A DNA stretch of 64,000 nucleotides from Aspidapion aeneum. Lineage: Eukaryota > Arthropoda > Insecta > Coleoptera > Brentidae. The stretch spans positions 45,874,786 through 45,938,785 of the forward strand of contig OY755046.1 of the NCBI GenBank assembly GCA_963576565.1. The letters run 5' to 3'. The notes under the pieces are model-generated. The model did not search any database. It worked only from the letters and a program-made list of their open reading frames with translations, and was not told where the DNA came from. Within the stretch, counting starts at the first letter, position 1, and each line of letters begins with the position of its first letter. The translations under genes were made by a program, and so were the position numbers. This document shows positions 31,217 through 43,034 of this stretch, piece by piece.

Positions 31217-33339
31217 CTGTGTACTTTTTTTTCTTTTTTTTACACACTTCACAGAACATTAATGACTTTTGGTTGGTTTGTGAATACTGTTGCCAAAAAA
31301 CACATATCTACCAGTTTTTATAAAAAATAATTTTCAATAATTGGCATAAAACTAAATTTGCGGATTACCGCGCATTGGTAGTCCTTTAAATAATTGTCTG
31401 GTATCAAAAATATTTTAAATTTATATTACATTCTGTCATAACATTTTATGCGCGGCAACACTGTTCCTAAATAAAGGAACTAGTAGCCTGGATGATTCGG
31501 ACACAAGTGAGGTCAGACATTATTCTTTAGTTAGAGATAAAGTTCAAACCAGGTAACTGCGCATGCGTCAAAAAAGGAGAAGTGGGAATGGGACATGCAA
31601 AAGGTCCTTATTATGTAAAAAAAAATCCACATAGGAGGTTTAATCAAAATAAACGACTATAGATATATCAATTTCTAAATTCCGCTGAAAGCCATTGCAG
31701 TGTTTATGAGGGTCAAATATTCCAATTTAATATAGAGTGAGACCCAGAATTTATCGCCATTTCTAGTGCTAAATATTCGTTCGAAGCGACGCCATTATGC
31801 TCCACGATTAAGTTTTCCGTATAATTTTATTGCCAATTTTTAGGGTATTTAGATCTATAAAACTGGAATTGCCTCGCTCTTTTTGAAGGAGGAAAACGTT
31901 TGAATTCTAATAAGTCCGTTATTAAAAGAATAACGAAGCAAAATGTATTCAGTTTCTGTAATTCCAGGGTTCATTCTTTTTTTCATAAAGTTTTCAATAA
32001 AAAGTTGTGAGAACCTTAGAAAATACCCGAAAAGGATTATTCAATGTAAAAATTATTTTAGAACAAGTAAAAAACACACCAAACCCAGTTTTTGCCTTGC
32101 AGTTTTGAGAGGGAGCCAGAATTTTTTTTTTCTACGACCAGATATGAAATTGATGAATTTCACAAGATTGGCATCCTTAGAAAACGTTGAATTTCCCCCG
32201 TGTGCAGAAATTTTTCCGCACGTGTTGCAAAGTACTTTTCAACACATGTGCGGAAAAGTAGTTTCATTTGATTTGTGCAAAATTAAAGACTAATTTTTAC
32301 AAAAATTAGTTTAGTTCAACAGCGTTCATCGTAAATGTAGCATACACAACTCGATAGAAAGTAACTTTGTTACACTAACTTGTGGAAAAGTACTTCTCCG
32401 CACATACATGGAAAAGTGTACGATTACGTTAACTGTCACCATGCTTTTCTGCACATGTGTTGCAAAGCACTTTTCCACACATGTACCAGCTCATTCGTAT
32501 TATAGGTCTATGGCTGGAAATCCATTTTCTTTTTAACAAATGACCAGCGTTTAATTTATTTTGATTTCTAAATATATAGACTTAAAAAGAAAACAAATAC
32601 TAAATATAAATGTTTTTCCGTCTGTTAAAATATTCAAAACCAAACAGAACAATTAGGGTTTGAAAAAATTTGCAGTCACTACCGAAATGAAAAATATGAA
32701 AATTAGTTTTTAATTGCTGGGAAGACATCGCAGTAAAATGAATATTGATTTCACTAGCTTGGAACAAGAAAAAGGAATGGATGTTTTTTTAAACCAAATT
32801 ATTCGATTCGATTCTTTTCGTTGGACCCCCCGAAAAGGGCTACTGAACATAACGTTTTTTTTTACCTCGTTCTAAACCTTTAAAATAAAATAAAAGCAAA
32901 AAAATAAATTCACATGCATGTAAAAAAATATTTCGTTATTTTTAATTTTATAAGCTTTCGAATAAAGTACATACCACAAGTAGGGAAATTTGTTTTTTGC
33001 ATCAGAAATAAAGCCCGTTTCAAAATTTAATTGAAATTTGTTTGCTTTCTTCCAAAAACACCAAATATTAAGCCGCTAGAAGCAGAGTTCCATTTAAAGT
33101 AGCCACCCTCTAGAACCACGCTAAATATTGCACGGGGCATGAGAACAGAAAATACTGATAATGAAAATTTGTATTTATTTAGTCGCGAATACAAACTAAC
33201 TTAAGTTAATGCAACGTCAAAGAGTCTACGATGCTCAAAATAAAACGTAAAGCGCGTTTATAACAGTGTTCCTTTACAAAATAGCGGGGTAGCTTCGAAA
33301 TTTCATAAATCTTTGGTAGCTCCCAATCCCCACTGTCTT
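31217..33339. other. No gene recognised; repeated TTTTCCGCACATG motifs
   Basis: A 116-codon frame (31943-32293) shows no domain and ends inside repeats. At 32214-32261 TTTTCCGCACGTGTTG pairs with CAACACATGTGCGGAAAA to form a strong stem. Variants of GGAAAAGTAC and GCACATGTGTTGCAAAG recur at 32390-32500. Confidence 0.35.
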
Positions 33340-34140
33340 CCCCAATGTGCCAACCCTTGTAACATTAACATTGCATTAACAGATTTTTGTTACTCTCCTA
33401 CGTAACGAACTTAGCAAAATATACCTACAGCAATGTTACATTACCACCAAGGTAAATGTCCCCACTCGGTTACGTAACATTGTGACAATCCAGCTTTGTT
33501 TGTTAGATAGTACATAATATCTTTGTTGCATAAATACATTGTTTTAACAATCAAATAACATTATTTTTTGTAACCTTGTGACGGTATGACTACCTATATT
33601 TAACAACTATTATACTGCAACATGTTTTTCACATAATCTTAAAAATGTCCATTCATATTTATATTTATGGAACGAAATTTTAAAGGATCTTTTTCCAAAT
33701 CTATTTCTAAGGATTATTGAATATAAAATGATCCACACCTTTTACGAAAATTTAAAAAGAAATTAAATCAATTATTTCTTGAGCCTGACAATCGGTGTAG
33801 TACCAAAAAGATGTTGACTAGGCTGTGCCATCTATTGCTAAGAACAGAAAGCTTGTTTTAATTTACTTATTTAAAACACATTTTGTAGTATATACATGTT
33901 GCTTCCAATAAATTGTTTTTATACCCTAACCAAATTTACAACAAGGTAATTTAACGAATGGTAATTGTTACGATATCATGCACACTGGTTTGTTACATGT
34001 AGCTTTAAACAACGTAACATTATTGTTAAGTTGTTAATTTTTGGTATCACCTGATACCTGCTGTTACATGTTACTCTCAAACCACATAAGTGATTAACGT
34101 AACAAAATTTACAACAAGGCAATGTAACGAAAGCTAATTT
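33340..34140. repeat. GTAACA-rich degenerate repeat region
   Basis: Motifs GTAACATT, GTTACGTAAC and CAACAAGG(T/C)AAT(T/G)TAACGAA recur about a dozen times; the last occurs at about 33941 and 34116. It may be two decayed copies of one unit. A minus-strand 121-codon frame (33976-34341) crosses it and has no domain. Confidence 0.35.
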
Positions 34141-34534
34141 ATTTCTCAACCTCTCTTTAAAATATCGCAAAATTTTGATTTTATGTAAACTTTGCAAATA
34201 CCGTATTACGTTAAATGTATTTGTTCCAATGCTTTTGACAGGGCCTGTCTGACTGGAAAAACACCAAAAGAAAAAACTGTCGAATAAATAATAGAAAGCA
34301 GGGAGGGACAATTTATGAAGACGTTTCTTTAATTGGAGCATCGAGAAATTAAGAACAAAGAACTTACAGCAATAGGCCAGTAATATCTGTATTTTTATAT
34401 CAATAAATTAATTATTGCTCCTAAATTAGCAACAAATAATCTATTTTTGTTTATTTTAATTACAATCTGGTTAAATTAGTACCATTTTTGCAGACCCAAA
34501 AATCAAAAATTTTATGAATTAGTGTAACAATTAT

Positions 34535-34960
34535 GCAATAAGAAGATCAATGAGAATATCTAGAACAGATCATATAAGACATGAGATCATAAAAGAAGGA
34601 ATGGGAATCGAGGAAAGCGTAACCGATGACATCACTAAAAGACAACTAATATGGTACGGACAAGTACAACGGATGAACAGCAACAACAGCAACTGAAATG
34701 GCAACAGTCAATCCAAAGAGGCAAAGAAGCTTCTCAAACCATTAAATTGCCTGAAATATTTATTTACAGCTTCTAAGGGGGATTATATTACAATTTTTGT
34801 ACATTTAAAGATGCTGAAAATAAATATTATTATTATTATATATTATTATATTATAAAGATCAATGAGTTAATAACACTTGACAGATGGTGATTGTCAGGA
34901 TCGAAGGAGGTGGAGAATAGGTGCCAAGCAACGTAGAAAAACGTTCTAACCCGACATAGT
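34535..34960 (+). pseudogene. 3'-end remnant of an RTE-like LINE, interrupted
   Basis: A frame reads SRTDHIRHEIIKEGMGIEES and ITKRQLIWYGQVQRMNS, the C-terminal block that in the preserved family reads LVWYGHVQRMN. It is cut near 34700 by ~165 bp ending in an ATT microsatellite. After about 34870 the final RRRWRIGAKQRRKTF-type tail appears before the AACGTTCTAA end. No catalytic part remains. Confidence 0.65.
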
Positions 34961-36530
34961 AGTAGTAGTAAAAATAATTTTTTTATTCTGATTTGTATAA
35001 GTAGATTTTCACAAAGGTGTAACTTTTAACCAACTGTTCAAACAGTTTTACTTGTTAAAGTCTTGCTATCAGATTAATATTATCAACTAGTTTCATGAAC
35101 TCAATTATTAAAAAAATTTGTACATACAATCCTAAAAGGGCAAAGGGCTTGTGTGCATGTACGGGGTTTTCTTCGATTGATTTTCTTAAAATAGCGAGAG
35201 TTACAAAATTACTCTTAATATAAAAATGACTAATGAATAAATTATAAAAATTGAAAACGACCAAACTAAAGATTAAAGTTTAAATTATTGTAATTAAATC
35301 AGTCTATTTTTTATAGACAATTTCTCCTAAAGTTTGATTTTTATCTGCAAAAATGATTTGTTTAGGTTTTTAATTAAGTTCTGTTTTCCTTGATCTATAT
35401 TTATTTTTGTTTCCTTAGATAATTGACTGAAGATTTTCGGACCTTGAATTTAACCCAAATTTTGAATGTAACTGATTCTCGTAAATGCTACCTGTACAAA
35501 TAGTTGGAGATTTATTCTTGTATTCTGTGAATTTTTTGCGCTTGGGCTAATTAAAGATTTGTAGTGCTTAGCCAAATTGATACGTTTAAGCATCCCTTCT
35601 TTGTAAATTTTTGTAAACCTTTGGATTTTTTTTCAAGAGTGTCTAAAGCTGAAGTACGTCTAGACCGATGTGATCACTTTTTTATTATATAAAAAAAGTT
35701 TTATTATGCATGGCTTATTTTGAATAATTCCTAATAATTTTGCCTGACACCTCCTTGTCGAGGGCAGGGATCTTTATACTGTGTAGCAAGTATACACAGT
35801 GGACACGCTTTTACACCCCTTCCGAAAGGTGGTCCTGCTACATGTTAGACTTGCATCTATCTAACTTCGCTATCGTCCCAGCAGAACTTGGTTATAGACG
35901 ATAGAGTTCTTTTCTTTTCAGCGCAACAGTCGTGGTCGTCGTGAGTTGACTGTAGGAGATATATGCTGGCGACATCCTGGTTTCAACTATATAGTACTTA
36001 TTCTCGGATGGCTGCGTGTCGGCTCCTGGACTACTCCTGCATATATTCTCGATGCTCAAAGTAAACGTAAATTTTTGCGTGCATCGCATCGCATGCCCTT
36101 TCGATGACGGCTGTTGAACGCTGAAAAGGAAGTGGGCGACAGAGCGACGGATTTTTTTTTGTTTTTGCATCTTTGTTCGAGTCGCGAACCTGGTACCGTC
36201 TGCATGTGTAGCCTACGACCATAGCACGGCACTACCCTGCCTTCATGATTTATTTTGAAATGTCTGTCTGATATATATGATGTAGAAATGTCGGAAAATT
36301 CTTTTGGTAGAAATACTTAGGTTTTTATATCGAGGTGCTACATAAAAATAGGCTAATTTTTAAATTCTCTTATAACTTAACTAAAAAAGAAACAATTCTC
36401 GTTGTTTCTGCACAAAATATGAGCTTTTTACCCAAAATTTAGGTACTAACCCAAGTTAAAAATTCCTGACAACTCACAGTATGCTTTAAAGCGTGACTAT
36501 ATCGATAGAGCAAAGCAAATGCTCACTTGT
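34961..36530. other. No gene recognised
   Basis: AT-rich up to about 35750, then a GC-richer patch (35750-36240) with two overlapping minus-strand frames (35892-36170, 36031-36222) of no known family. Confidence 0.3.
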
Positions 36531-36560
36531 GCCCCAGGTAGCACAAGACATCTTAAAGGT

Positions 36561-36987
36561 ATCTTATTTCCATCTTGTTTGCATCTGAATGTCTCGAGAC
36601 CTTTATAAGATATCTTTAAGATGTATTAATCAATATGAGAATCAACATCTTAAAGATATATTTTTTATGTCGTTTTAGCTACCAAACATTATTTACAAAA
36701 TTTTTAATGTACCTATTATACTTTTTTAATGTTTTATGATATTTAATATTTTTTACACTTTACCTTATTTTATTCCGCGAGGTTGCATAAACATATCTTA
36801 TTTCTATCTTGTTTGCATCTGAATGTATCCTGACCTTTATGAGATATCTTTAAGATATATTTTTTATGTCTTTTTAGCTACCAAACATACCTATACAAAA
36901 TTTTTAATGTACGTATCTTTTTTAATGTTTTATGGTATTTAATATTTTTTACTCTTTTATTTTTTGTTATTACGGGAGGTTGCATGT
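36561..36987 (+). repeat. 234 bp tandem duplication
   Basis: Units begin at 36561 and 36795 with ATCTTATTTC(C/T)ATCTTGT and end with GAGGTTGCAT. The second unit is slightly shorter (about 193 bp) through small deletions. Confidence 0.8.
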
Positions 36988-37409
36988 GCTTACATTTTAG
37001 TCCAAAAACGTTCGTCACATTTTACGACTTCTTCGACCATCGACTTTTAAATGCTGATTCCTAAGTGCAATAAAATAGCAAGAAGGATAGAGGCTAGGTA
37101 AGAAAAATACTTTCAATTATTTTATATTGAATTTTGGTCCCGCATAGGACGTAAAAAATATACCCTCAGTTTTGGTCCCGTTCAGGTAGGCACGTCTACA
37201 TTTTACGTCCTGTGTGGGATCAAAATGTGAGATTAATGTGAAAGTGATGTAAAATTCCCTACACTCTGCAGTCGGGCACATTGGATCGAGGGAAGTTTAG
37301 TCAAAGAGTTCCAGAACAAAGTTTTGGCCTTCAAATTATATATATAGATAATTATATGTATCTCCCTTTCTACGTAATAATTTATAAGCGACCCCTTCAA
37401 TCCCCATAT

Positions 37410-37452
37410 AAGGACACTTATCGTAGAGCCTGCTGTACGATAGGTGTCCTTA
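37410..37452. repeat. Short hairpin
   Basis: AAGGACACTTATCGTA pairs with TACGATAGGTGTCCTT at 15 of 16 positions, across a ~10 nt loop. Confidence 0.6.
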
Positions 37453-37782
37453 ACCCTTCGCCGTAATTCAGTTATCCTTTTTTATTTGTAACGAATGAAA
37501 AAGGAAGGAAAGGTCACCAAGAAGACCATCTTAGGGTCGCGCGTCTTGTTTGTGACGTCAAGCATATGTTTCGCGAATGGCCAATTCTGGTTTGCGATTA
37601 TGAACACCTTGGCTGTCAAACGTGTCAAAGCTGTCATTTAGTAGCGTTCTTTTTACTGGGCGAACCAAAGCCAAAATCTTTTATGCTTTTTGCTCCCGAT
37701 TTTTCCTTTTTTTTCCCGATTTTTCCTGTTTGTTAAATAATGATGTTTTGCTCGTGCTGTTGGAAAATGTAAGAAAATAAAC

Positions 37783-37929
37783 ATGCACAAGATCTATATG
37801 CGTGCCAAACGCCAAAATGGAAATAAAAATAATGATTCTGATGTCCGGGGAGCTGTTGTTGAGGCTGATGCCCGGGGTGCTGTTGTTGAGGCTGATTTTT
37901 TTTTATACAAATATATTTTATATACATAG
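37783..37929 (+). CDS. 48-codon ORF with nine-residue repeats
   Basis: The frame starts MHKIYMRAKRQNGNKNN and then repeats DVRGAVVEA and DARGAVVEA, encoded by two 27 bp tandem units at 37839-37892, before a hydrophobic FFLYKYILYT end. The downstream duplicated copy (about 38148-38201) has two more units, decayed to DVRGAVVET and DGRDTVVKV, with the same downstream sequence. Each 27 bp unit keeps frame, so the periodicity may reflect coding or simply unit length. No known family is recognised. It lies inside the 2.29 kb TIR element. Confidence 0.3.
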   Translation: MHKIYMRAKRQNGNKNNDSDVRGAVVEADARGAVVEADFFLYKYILYT

Positions 37930-38437
37930 TTGACCAGTTTTACTTATAAATGTTACTGAGGATTATGAAACTACTTTTATACATGTTACTGAGGATTATG
38001 AAACTACTTTTATAGATATGGTTTTTTAATAAAGCTGATTTTAAAACATACCTTTTGTGTTCTCTTCACACATTTTTATACCATATTTAAATGTCTTGCA
38101 AAAGGCACCCAAAAGATGTCTTAAAAATGTGTGCGCTGTTGTCGAAGCTGATGTCCGGGGTGCTGTTGTCGAGACTGATGGCCGGGATACTGTTGTTAAG
38201 GTTGATTTTTTTTATATAAATATATTTTATATACATAGTTGACCAGTTTTACTTATAAATCTTACTGAGGATTATGAAACTACTTTTATACATGTTACTG
38301 AGGATTATGAAACTACTTTTATAGATATGGTTTTTTAATAAAGCTGATTTTAAAACATACCTTTTGTGTTCTCTTCACACATTTTTATACCATATTTAAA
38401 TGTCTTGCAAAAGGCACCCAAAAGATGTCTTAAAAAT
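37836..38437 (+). repeat. 309 bp-offset direct duplication with inner repeats
   Basis: Copy 1 (about 37836-38136) and copy 2 (about 38145-38437) are nearly identical from TACATAGTTGACCAGTTTTA onward. Each contains an inner duplication of GTTACTGAGGATTATGAAAC and, upstream, 27 bp GC-richer units. Copy 2 is followed by the ATCTTTAAGATATC array. Confidence 0.85.
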
Positions 38438-38790
38438 ATATCTTAAAGATATAAGGATTTGTAACATACGATGTCTTTAAGATATCTTCGAGATATCTTT
38501 CCGTAAATATAAGACGTCTTTAAGATATCTTTTAAAAGACATCTTTAAGATGCTGTTTTTAAAAACTACTTTAAGTTGTCTTAAAAAGGATAACTTAAAG
38601 ATATCTTTTTTAAGACATCTTTGAAATGTCTTGAAAATACATCTTTAAGATATCCTTTCAAGGCAACGTAAAGATATAACGATTTGTAACATACGATGTC
38701 TTTAAGATATCTTCGAGATATCTTTCCGTAATTACAAGACGTCTTTAAGATATCCGTTACGTCTTGAAATTGACATCTTTAAAATATCTT
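38430..38790. repeat. TCTTTAAGATATCTT palindromic array
   Basis: About ten degenerate occurrences of GTCTTTAAGATATCTT, including a duplicated ~75 bp block starting GATTTGTAACATACGATGTC (about 38456 and 38681). Each motif is partly self-complementary. Confidence 0.8.
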
Positions 38791-39040
38791 TAAGGCAACG
38801 TTGTGCTACTTGGGGCTTTTGCCTGACTTTGGTTGGGTACGAGTGGTACTACTATTAAACTCTTGTGAAAGGAAGATGATTTCATATTTTCCTAAAGACA
38901 CATACTTGTATGTATTTATCAAAAATAATAATGCAATAACAATGCGGTCCGTGGTACTGCAAACATAGGTAAGGAGGTGTCGAATTGACAAGACAGAAAT
39001 AGAACAAGAACGATAACAAATAAGTACCTTCCTAGGTAAA

Positions 39041-39427
39041 TTATAGGGACATTTTGGTTTAGTTAAAATAACAGAAAATTTGACAGGCCTTACCGTTATT
39101 GTTACTAAGAATAACGGTAACATTCAGAGCAAAAAAGATAGAACACTTGAAACACTAAAGATAGGCATATCTCAAACGTTAATTAATTTAGTAGTTTCAC
39201 ACACATTTATTTAATTTTCTTAGATTTATGGCTTTTTACAAACCAAACTATCGAAATTTAGTTAAAAATTCGACTGCTTTAAAAAAAAAACAATACAGAA
39301 CTAACCTTAAAAAATAACGGTAAAATTAGGCCACCGCAAGTACCGGGCGCCGATGCCGTAAATAACAAAAAAGGAGCGAGAAGCTGCTAATGCGCAGACT
39401 CAGTAATAACAATAACGGTAACAAAGT
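39041..39427 (+). mobile_element. AATAACGGTAA repeat family, copy 1
   Basis: It starts TTATAGGGACATTTTGGTTT, followed by a hairpin TTACCGTTATTG...AATAACGGTAA, and ends with CAATAACGGTAACAAAG. A second copy lies inverted at 43831-44215. There is no coding. It is probably a MITE. Confidence 0.65.
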
Positions 39428-39772
39428 GTAAAATACGCGACCCAAAAAGTCGGACCGCATGTTATAATAATGAATACCTAATCTGTCACAATTACTTATT
39501 TTTAAAAACTTAAAGCGAATAGCAAAATGTAATTAACCAGTGATGGATACAGAAATTTAGTAGAAAGGGGCCAAAAAAAAAAAAGAAAAAATTTGTTTTT
39601 TCTTTGCTGTTTTTGAAAGTTATCATCATAGACAAATTAAATGCGCCACCGGCTGGCGCCGTCAGGCACATTTTTTGGAAAATAATTATCATAATTGTTC
39701 GCTAAAATGTTTGATGTAGTTGGGGCTAGTTTACGATTTTTGGTACTATGCTAATATAATACACAGAAAAAA
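39428..39772. other. No gene recognised
   Basis: AT-rich sequence with a short minus-strand frame (39510-39692) over a poly(A)/poly(T) tract. Confidence 0.3.
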
Positions 39773-40954
39773 ACGTTGCATTTGCATGAGTGGGAGTTAC
39801 TTTCCATATTCCTGAATGATAAGTCGGTATTGTTTTAATGGGTATCCCTTTAAAGCAATGGCAAGAAGTGATCAAATAAAAAATTAAGATAAGCTAGTAA
39901 TTGATATAATGGAGCCTATTTTTGATTCTAACCCATCATTTAGGAATAAGGATTGTAACTTGAGGAAACTCATCGTAAAGGCAAGCTCTATAGAATGCGA
40001 AGCCTGACATTAATTTTCTATTTTTTGTTTATTATTGACATGTTTTCCTCGGTTTTGCATTGGCGGCTCGGTTTTATTTCGAAGATGTTATTTTACACAG
40101 TCTGAAGGTACCTAAACTATATAAATTTATGTATTTAGAAATAAAGTTATGCTACAACAAAGTATATTGGAACTCTATTATTATTAAATAGACTTTAGAC
40201 TGGGCGAGTTTGTAATGTAATCTAATTTTGCTCACCGATGACATCGGTTTTTTGACATAGGACGTATGATGTTCATCTGACATTTTTGATCGGTGAGTCC
40301 GTTGACCATCAAAAAACAAAAAAAAACGCAATTAAATCAGATTTCTTAACCATTTTTTTTTCGATTTTTATTTTTTTTCTAAAAGAGTCGGCACAAGCAC
40401 ATGGAAACAATATTTTCAACGCAACGTTCAATTCTGGAATGCCGCGGTCTGGTGATACCAACTCCAGATCTTCATCATCCTAGTTTTGAGTCACTATCTA
40501 TATCTTCCAAAATGTCTATCGCAACTTTACTTACTCGTGGGGCATGTAACAAAAAAATAAGGACATAAAAAGCAGCTGATTTTGACGTAACTGACATTTA
40601 TCGAATATTGCTCACCGACCCCCAGAGTCGGTGAGCATTGATGCCATCGATTGGTGACTTGGTGGAATTTATCAGATAATTAACAAACCCGATGGATTTC
40701 AACGAATTGCACTGATTAATTTCAGAACTTGAGTGTTGTCATCGATGAGCTCATTGATTACTTACGGACTCGGTCACTGTGTTAAAACCACATTTTTAAA
40801 ATTAGAACGAGCCGCTAATGCGAAACCGAGGAAAACATGTCAAGAATTATAACCCAAAACTAAAAAATCAAAGTCAGGCTTCGCTCCCTGTAAAGCTTGC
40901 TTTACTATGAGTGATCTTCTAGTAACTCCTACTCACCTCAATGCAATGCAGCGT
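39773..40954. mobile_element. ~1.18 kb inverted-repeat element
   Basis: Left arm blocks (GTTGCATTTGCAT, GAGTGGGAGTTACT, GCGAAGCCTGAC, GACATGTTTTCCTCGGTTT, GGCGGCTCG) occur in reverse order and complement at the right (CGAGCCGC, GAGGAAAACATGTC, GTCAGGCTTCGC, AGTAACTCC, GCAATGCAGC). The middle holds CACCGATG/CATCGGTG sequence related to the element family at 41361-42004. A fragment of the arm recurs at about 51880-52025. A 65-codon frame (40286-40483) in the middle has no domain. Confidence 0.65.
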
Positions 40955-41360
40955 TTTGTGTGTTTATTAAATTGTTTTCTTTACCGGCCTAATTTTCTTT
41001 TTTTATTAAGAGAAAGAGTCTGGTGTCACTACAAGAAAAAAGTAATTAACTTTCTAAACTGAATAATTAAGGCAGAGAAAGGCAGTATTTGCCCCGAATG
41101 TCAGATCTCGTTTCCTATTAGAATCGGTTTCACAAAACAAAAACCTTATCAATTAAGATAAGCCTGATGGATACATTACCTTCCCAGCTGCAAGGAAAAT
41201 TTTTGAATTTAATTTTAGTCTTAACAGAAAAAAAATCGCCTGTTATCACCTATTATCCACTAGTGATGTTAGGTGAGTACTTTTTAATTTGTCAACAAAG
41301 GAGCTGTAAAAAATCCATTTATTTCTGACATATGACGCTCGTCTGATATTTTCGTTGGGT

Positions 41361-42004
41361 GAGTCTCTAAATTCAACCGGTTTTTTTCATCGATGGAATC
41401 TAGATTGTTGACAAATGACAAGTGACATCCATCAGATATTCATCGATGGAATGCTGATGAGCCATCGAAAAATAAAAAGAAATCTGATGAAATCATATCG
41501 GAATGAAAACGTACCCTTTTCATCTAAAAATATTTTGTTTTTTTTCGAAAGATTTGTTATATTGCTATCCATGGAGCGTATTATCCGCGCGGATTTATCT
41601 TTTCATAGGCCCTGATTGGTTGATTTAAAAATTTGAGTCAATTAAGGCCTGAGAAAAAAAATCCGCGCAGACAAAACGCTCCATCCGCTTTACATAACAA
41701 CGATGGAAATGGAACAAACGTTTTTGTTCTCGTGAGCATCAAGGTAGACGGCGAGGAATGCGAAGATCAAATTTTCGTAGATAACAATATATAGTTGATT
41801 CGAATGACAAATAATAGACAAATGGCATTCATCAGGAATTGCTCACCGGCAGCCAGAGTCAATGAGTTTTGTTGGCATCGTTTGGTGGATCGGTGAAATC
41901 CATCGAAACTACCGCAACCTGATGGATTTCATCCATGCTTCACCGATGCATTTAGGAACCCAATTGTTCTCATCGATGATCCCATCGGTAAATTTAGAGA
42001 CTCT
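41361..42004. mobile_element. AGTCTCTAAATT TIR element, copy 1
   Basis: The ends GAGTCTCTAAATTCAACCGG and, inverted, GAGTCTCTAAATTTACCGAT border subterminal CATCGATGG motifs. The left ~170 bp and right ~200 bp match the copy at 62896-63487, while the middles differ. The left half contains a nested 114 bp palindrome. Confidence 0.7.
41571..41684. mobile_element. 114 bp palindromic MITE
   Basis: ATGGAGCGTATTATCCGCGC on the left pairs with the right end ATCCGCGCAGAC...ACGCTCCAT, and AGGCCCTGATTGG pairs with CAATTAAGGCCTGAG. It is inserted within the 41361-42004 element. Confidence 0.7.
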
Positions 42005-42427
42005 CCCTATGATGACCATCGAAAAATACAAAAGGACACGATAAAATCAGATTTCTTAAGCTCGTCTTTTTCGAATTTTATTTCTTTTTTAAAAGAGTCT
42101 GCACGAATAAAACATTTTTCTCGTAACCTTAAATCCAATGCTGTAGACTGGTGACACCAAAACTAACTCCAATTTTTGATCATTTGAGCTTTGAATCACA
42201 ATCACTTATCAAATCACAATCTTTCAAAATGTCGATTGCAACTTAACTAACTACACCGTTAAACGTTTTAACAAACAACAAAAGAAGCAGAAAATTTAAA
42301 AATGACTCAATTGAACAAAAACAAACTATAAACAGCTGATTTTGACATTATTGATATTTATCGGAGATCGCTCACCGTCGGCGCAACCCCCAGAGTGAGC
42401 ATCGATGTGGTATTCATCATGATAGCC
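42005..42427. repeat. Diverged partial copy of the 40310-40640 repeat middle
   Basis: AAATCAGATTTCTTAA, TTTTTCGA(T/A)TTTTAT, AAAATGTC(T/G)AT(C/T)GCAACTT and CAGCTGATTTTGAC occur in the same order as at 40330-40600. It is an internal fragment of the same family without the arms. Confidence 0.5.
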
Positions 42428-43034
42428 CTTCGCGTACTTGTAGGATGTAATGGTTCCCATCACATGCTGCTTTAGCCAATAGCTAGCTTTAGATAATCAC
42501 TGAGCCGTAACGTGCTATGCCAAAAAACCTCTATTGCGCAAGCTTCTCCTACGATCCCACCACGAAACTTTCAGTCGGTACGGGGCAGGAGAATAGATTT
42601 CGCTTTAAAAGCGTAAATGTCACTAACTGTCAAAAGCGCGCGACTATGGCATTGGTCGAGACAAATCATTTTGCACAACACACGACCACTATAGTCCTTG
42701 CCATACGCAGTTACACTTTTGTGACTTTGACATGATATAAACATATTTCCTAACCAGAAATATTTGAAAAATTAAATATGACATGTTGGTACAAAATTAA
42801 AGGCAAAACTGTTATTGACTTAAATAAAAAGATACTGACTGCACTTTGACAAAAAAAAACACACAGATAAAAACAACTCAAAGACATGCCGTTTTTCAGA
42901 ATTTTTCTTGTTACTGTCATTATGCACATGATAAACAAAGAGGTTGGAAATGTCACAAAAGTGTAACTGCCTATGGCAAGGACTATAGTGGCCAAAGGAT
43001 GTGATGGGAATATTTACATCGTTCAAGTACGAGA
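42428..43034. mobile_element. Inverted-repeat element with CACTATAGTCC inner ends
   Basis: The outer pair GTACTTG...TTCCCATCACATGC (about 42436-42468) and CCAAAGGATGTGATGGGAAT...CAAGTAC (about 42992-43028) enclose a second, much better pair. CACTATAGTCCTTGCCATAC...TTACACTTTTGTGAC starts at 42687 and its complement ends at 42990. The inner pair, about 42 bp per arm, is probably a 304 bp MITE nested in an older one. Confidence 0.6.

Larger units (their letters stand above)
36531..38816. mobile_element. 2.29 kb TIR element filled with tandem repeats
   Basis: The termini GCCCCAGGTAGCACAA (36531) and, inverted, GCCCCAAGTAGCACAA (ending 38816) match at 15 of 16 positions. Just inside both ends are AAGATATCTTTAAGATATCT-type motifs, which form a dense array at 38430-38790. 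The interior holds a 234 bp tandem duplication (36561-36987), a 309 bp-offset duplication (about 37836-38437) and a small hairpin. I found no transposase and no clear target duplication. Confidence 0.7.

Noticed and set aside
31943..32293. 116-codon frame on the plus strand
   Set aside because: Composition follows the local repeats, there is no domain, and the last third lies in the CGCACATGTG hairpins.
33976..34341. 121-codon minus-strand frame
   Set aside because: It crosses the degenerate GTAACA repeat and has no domain; its length is unremarkable for a window this size.
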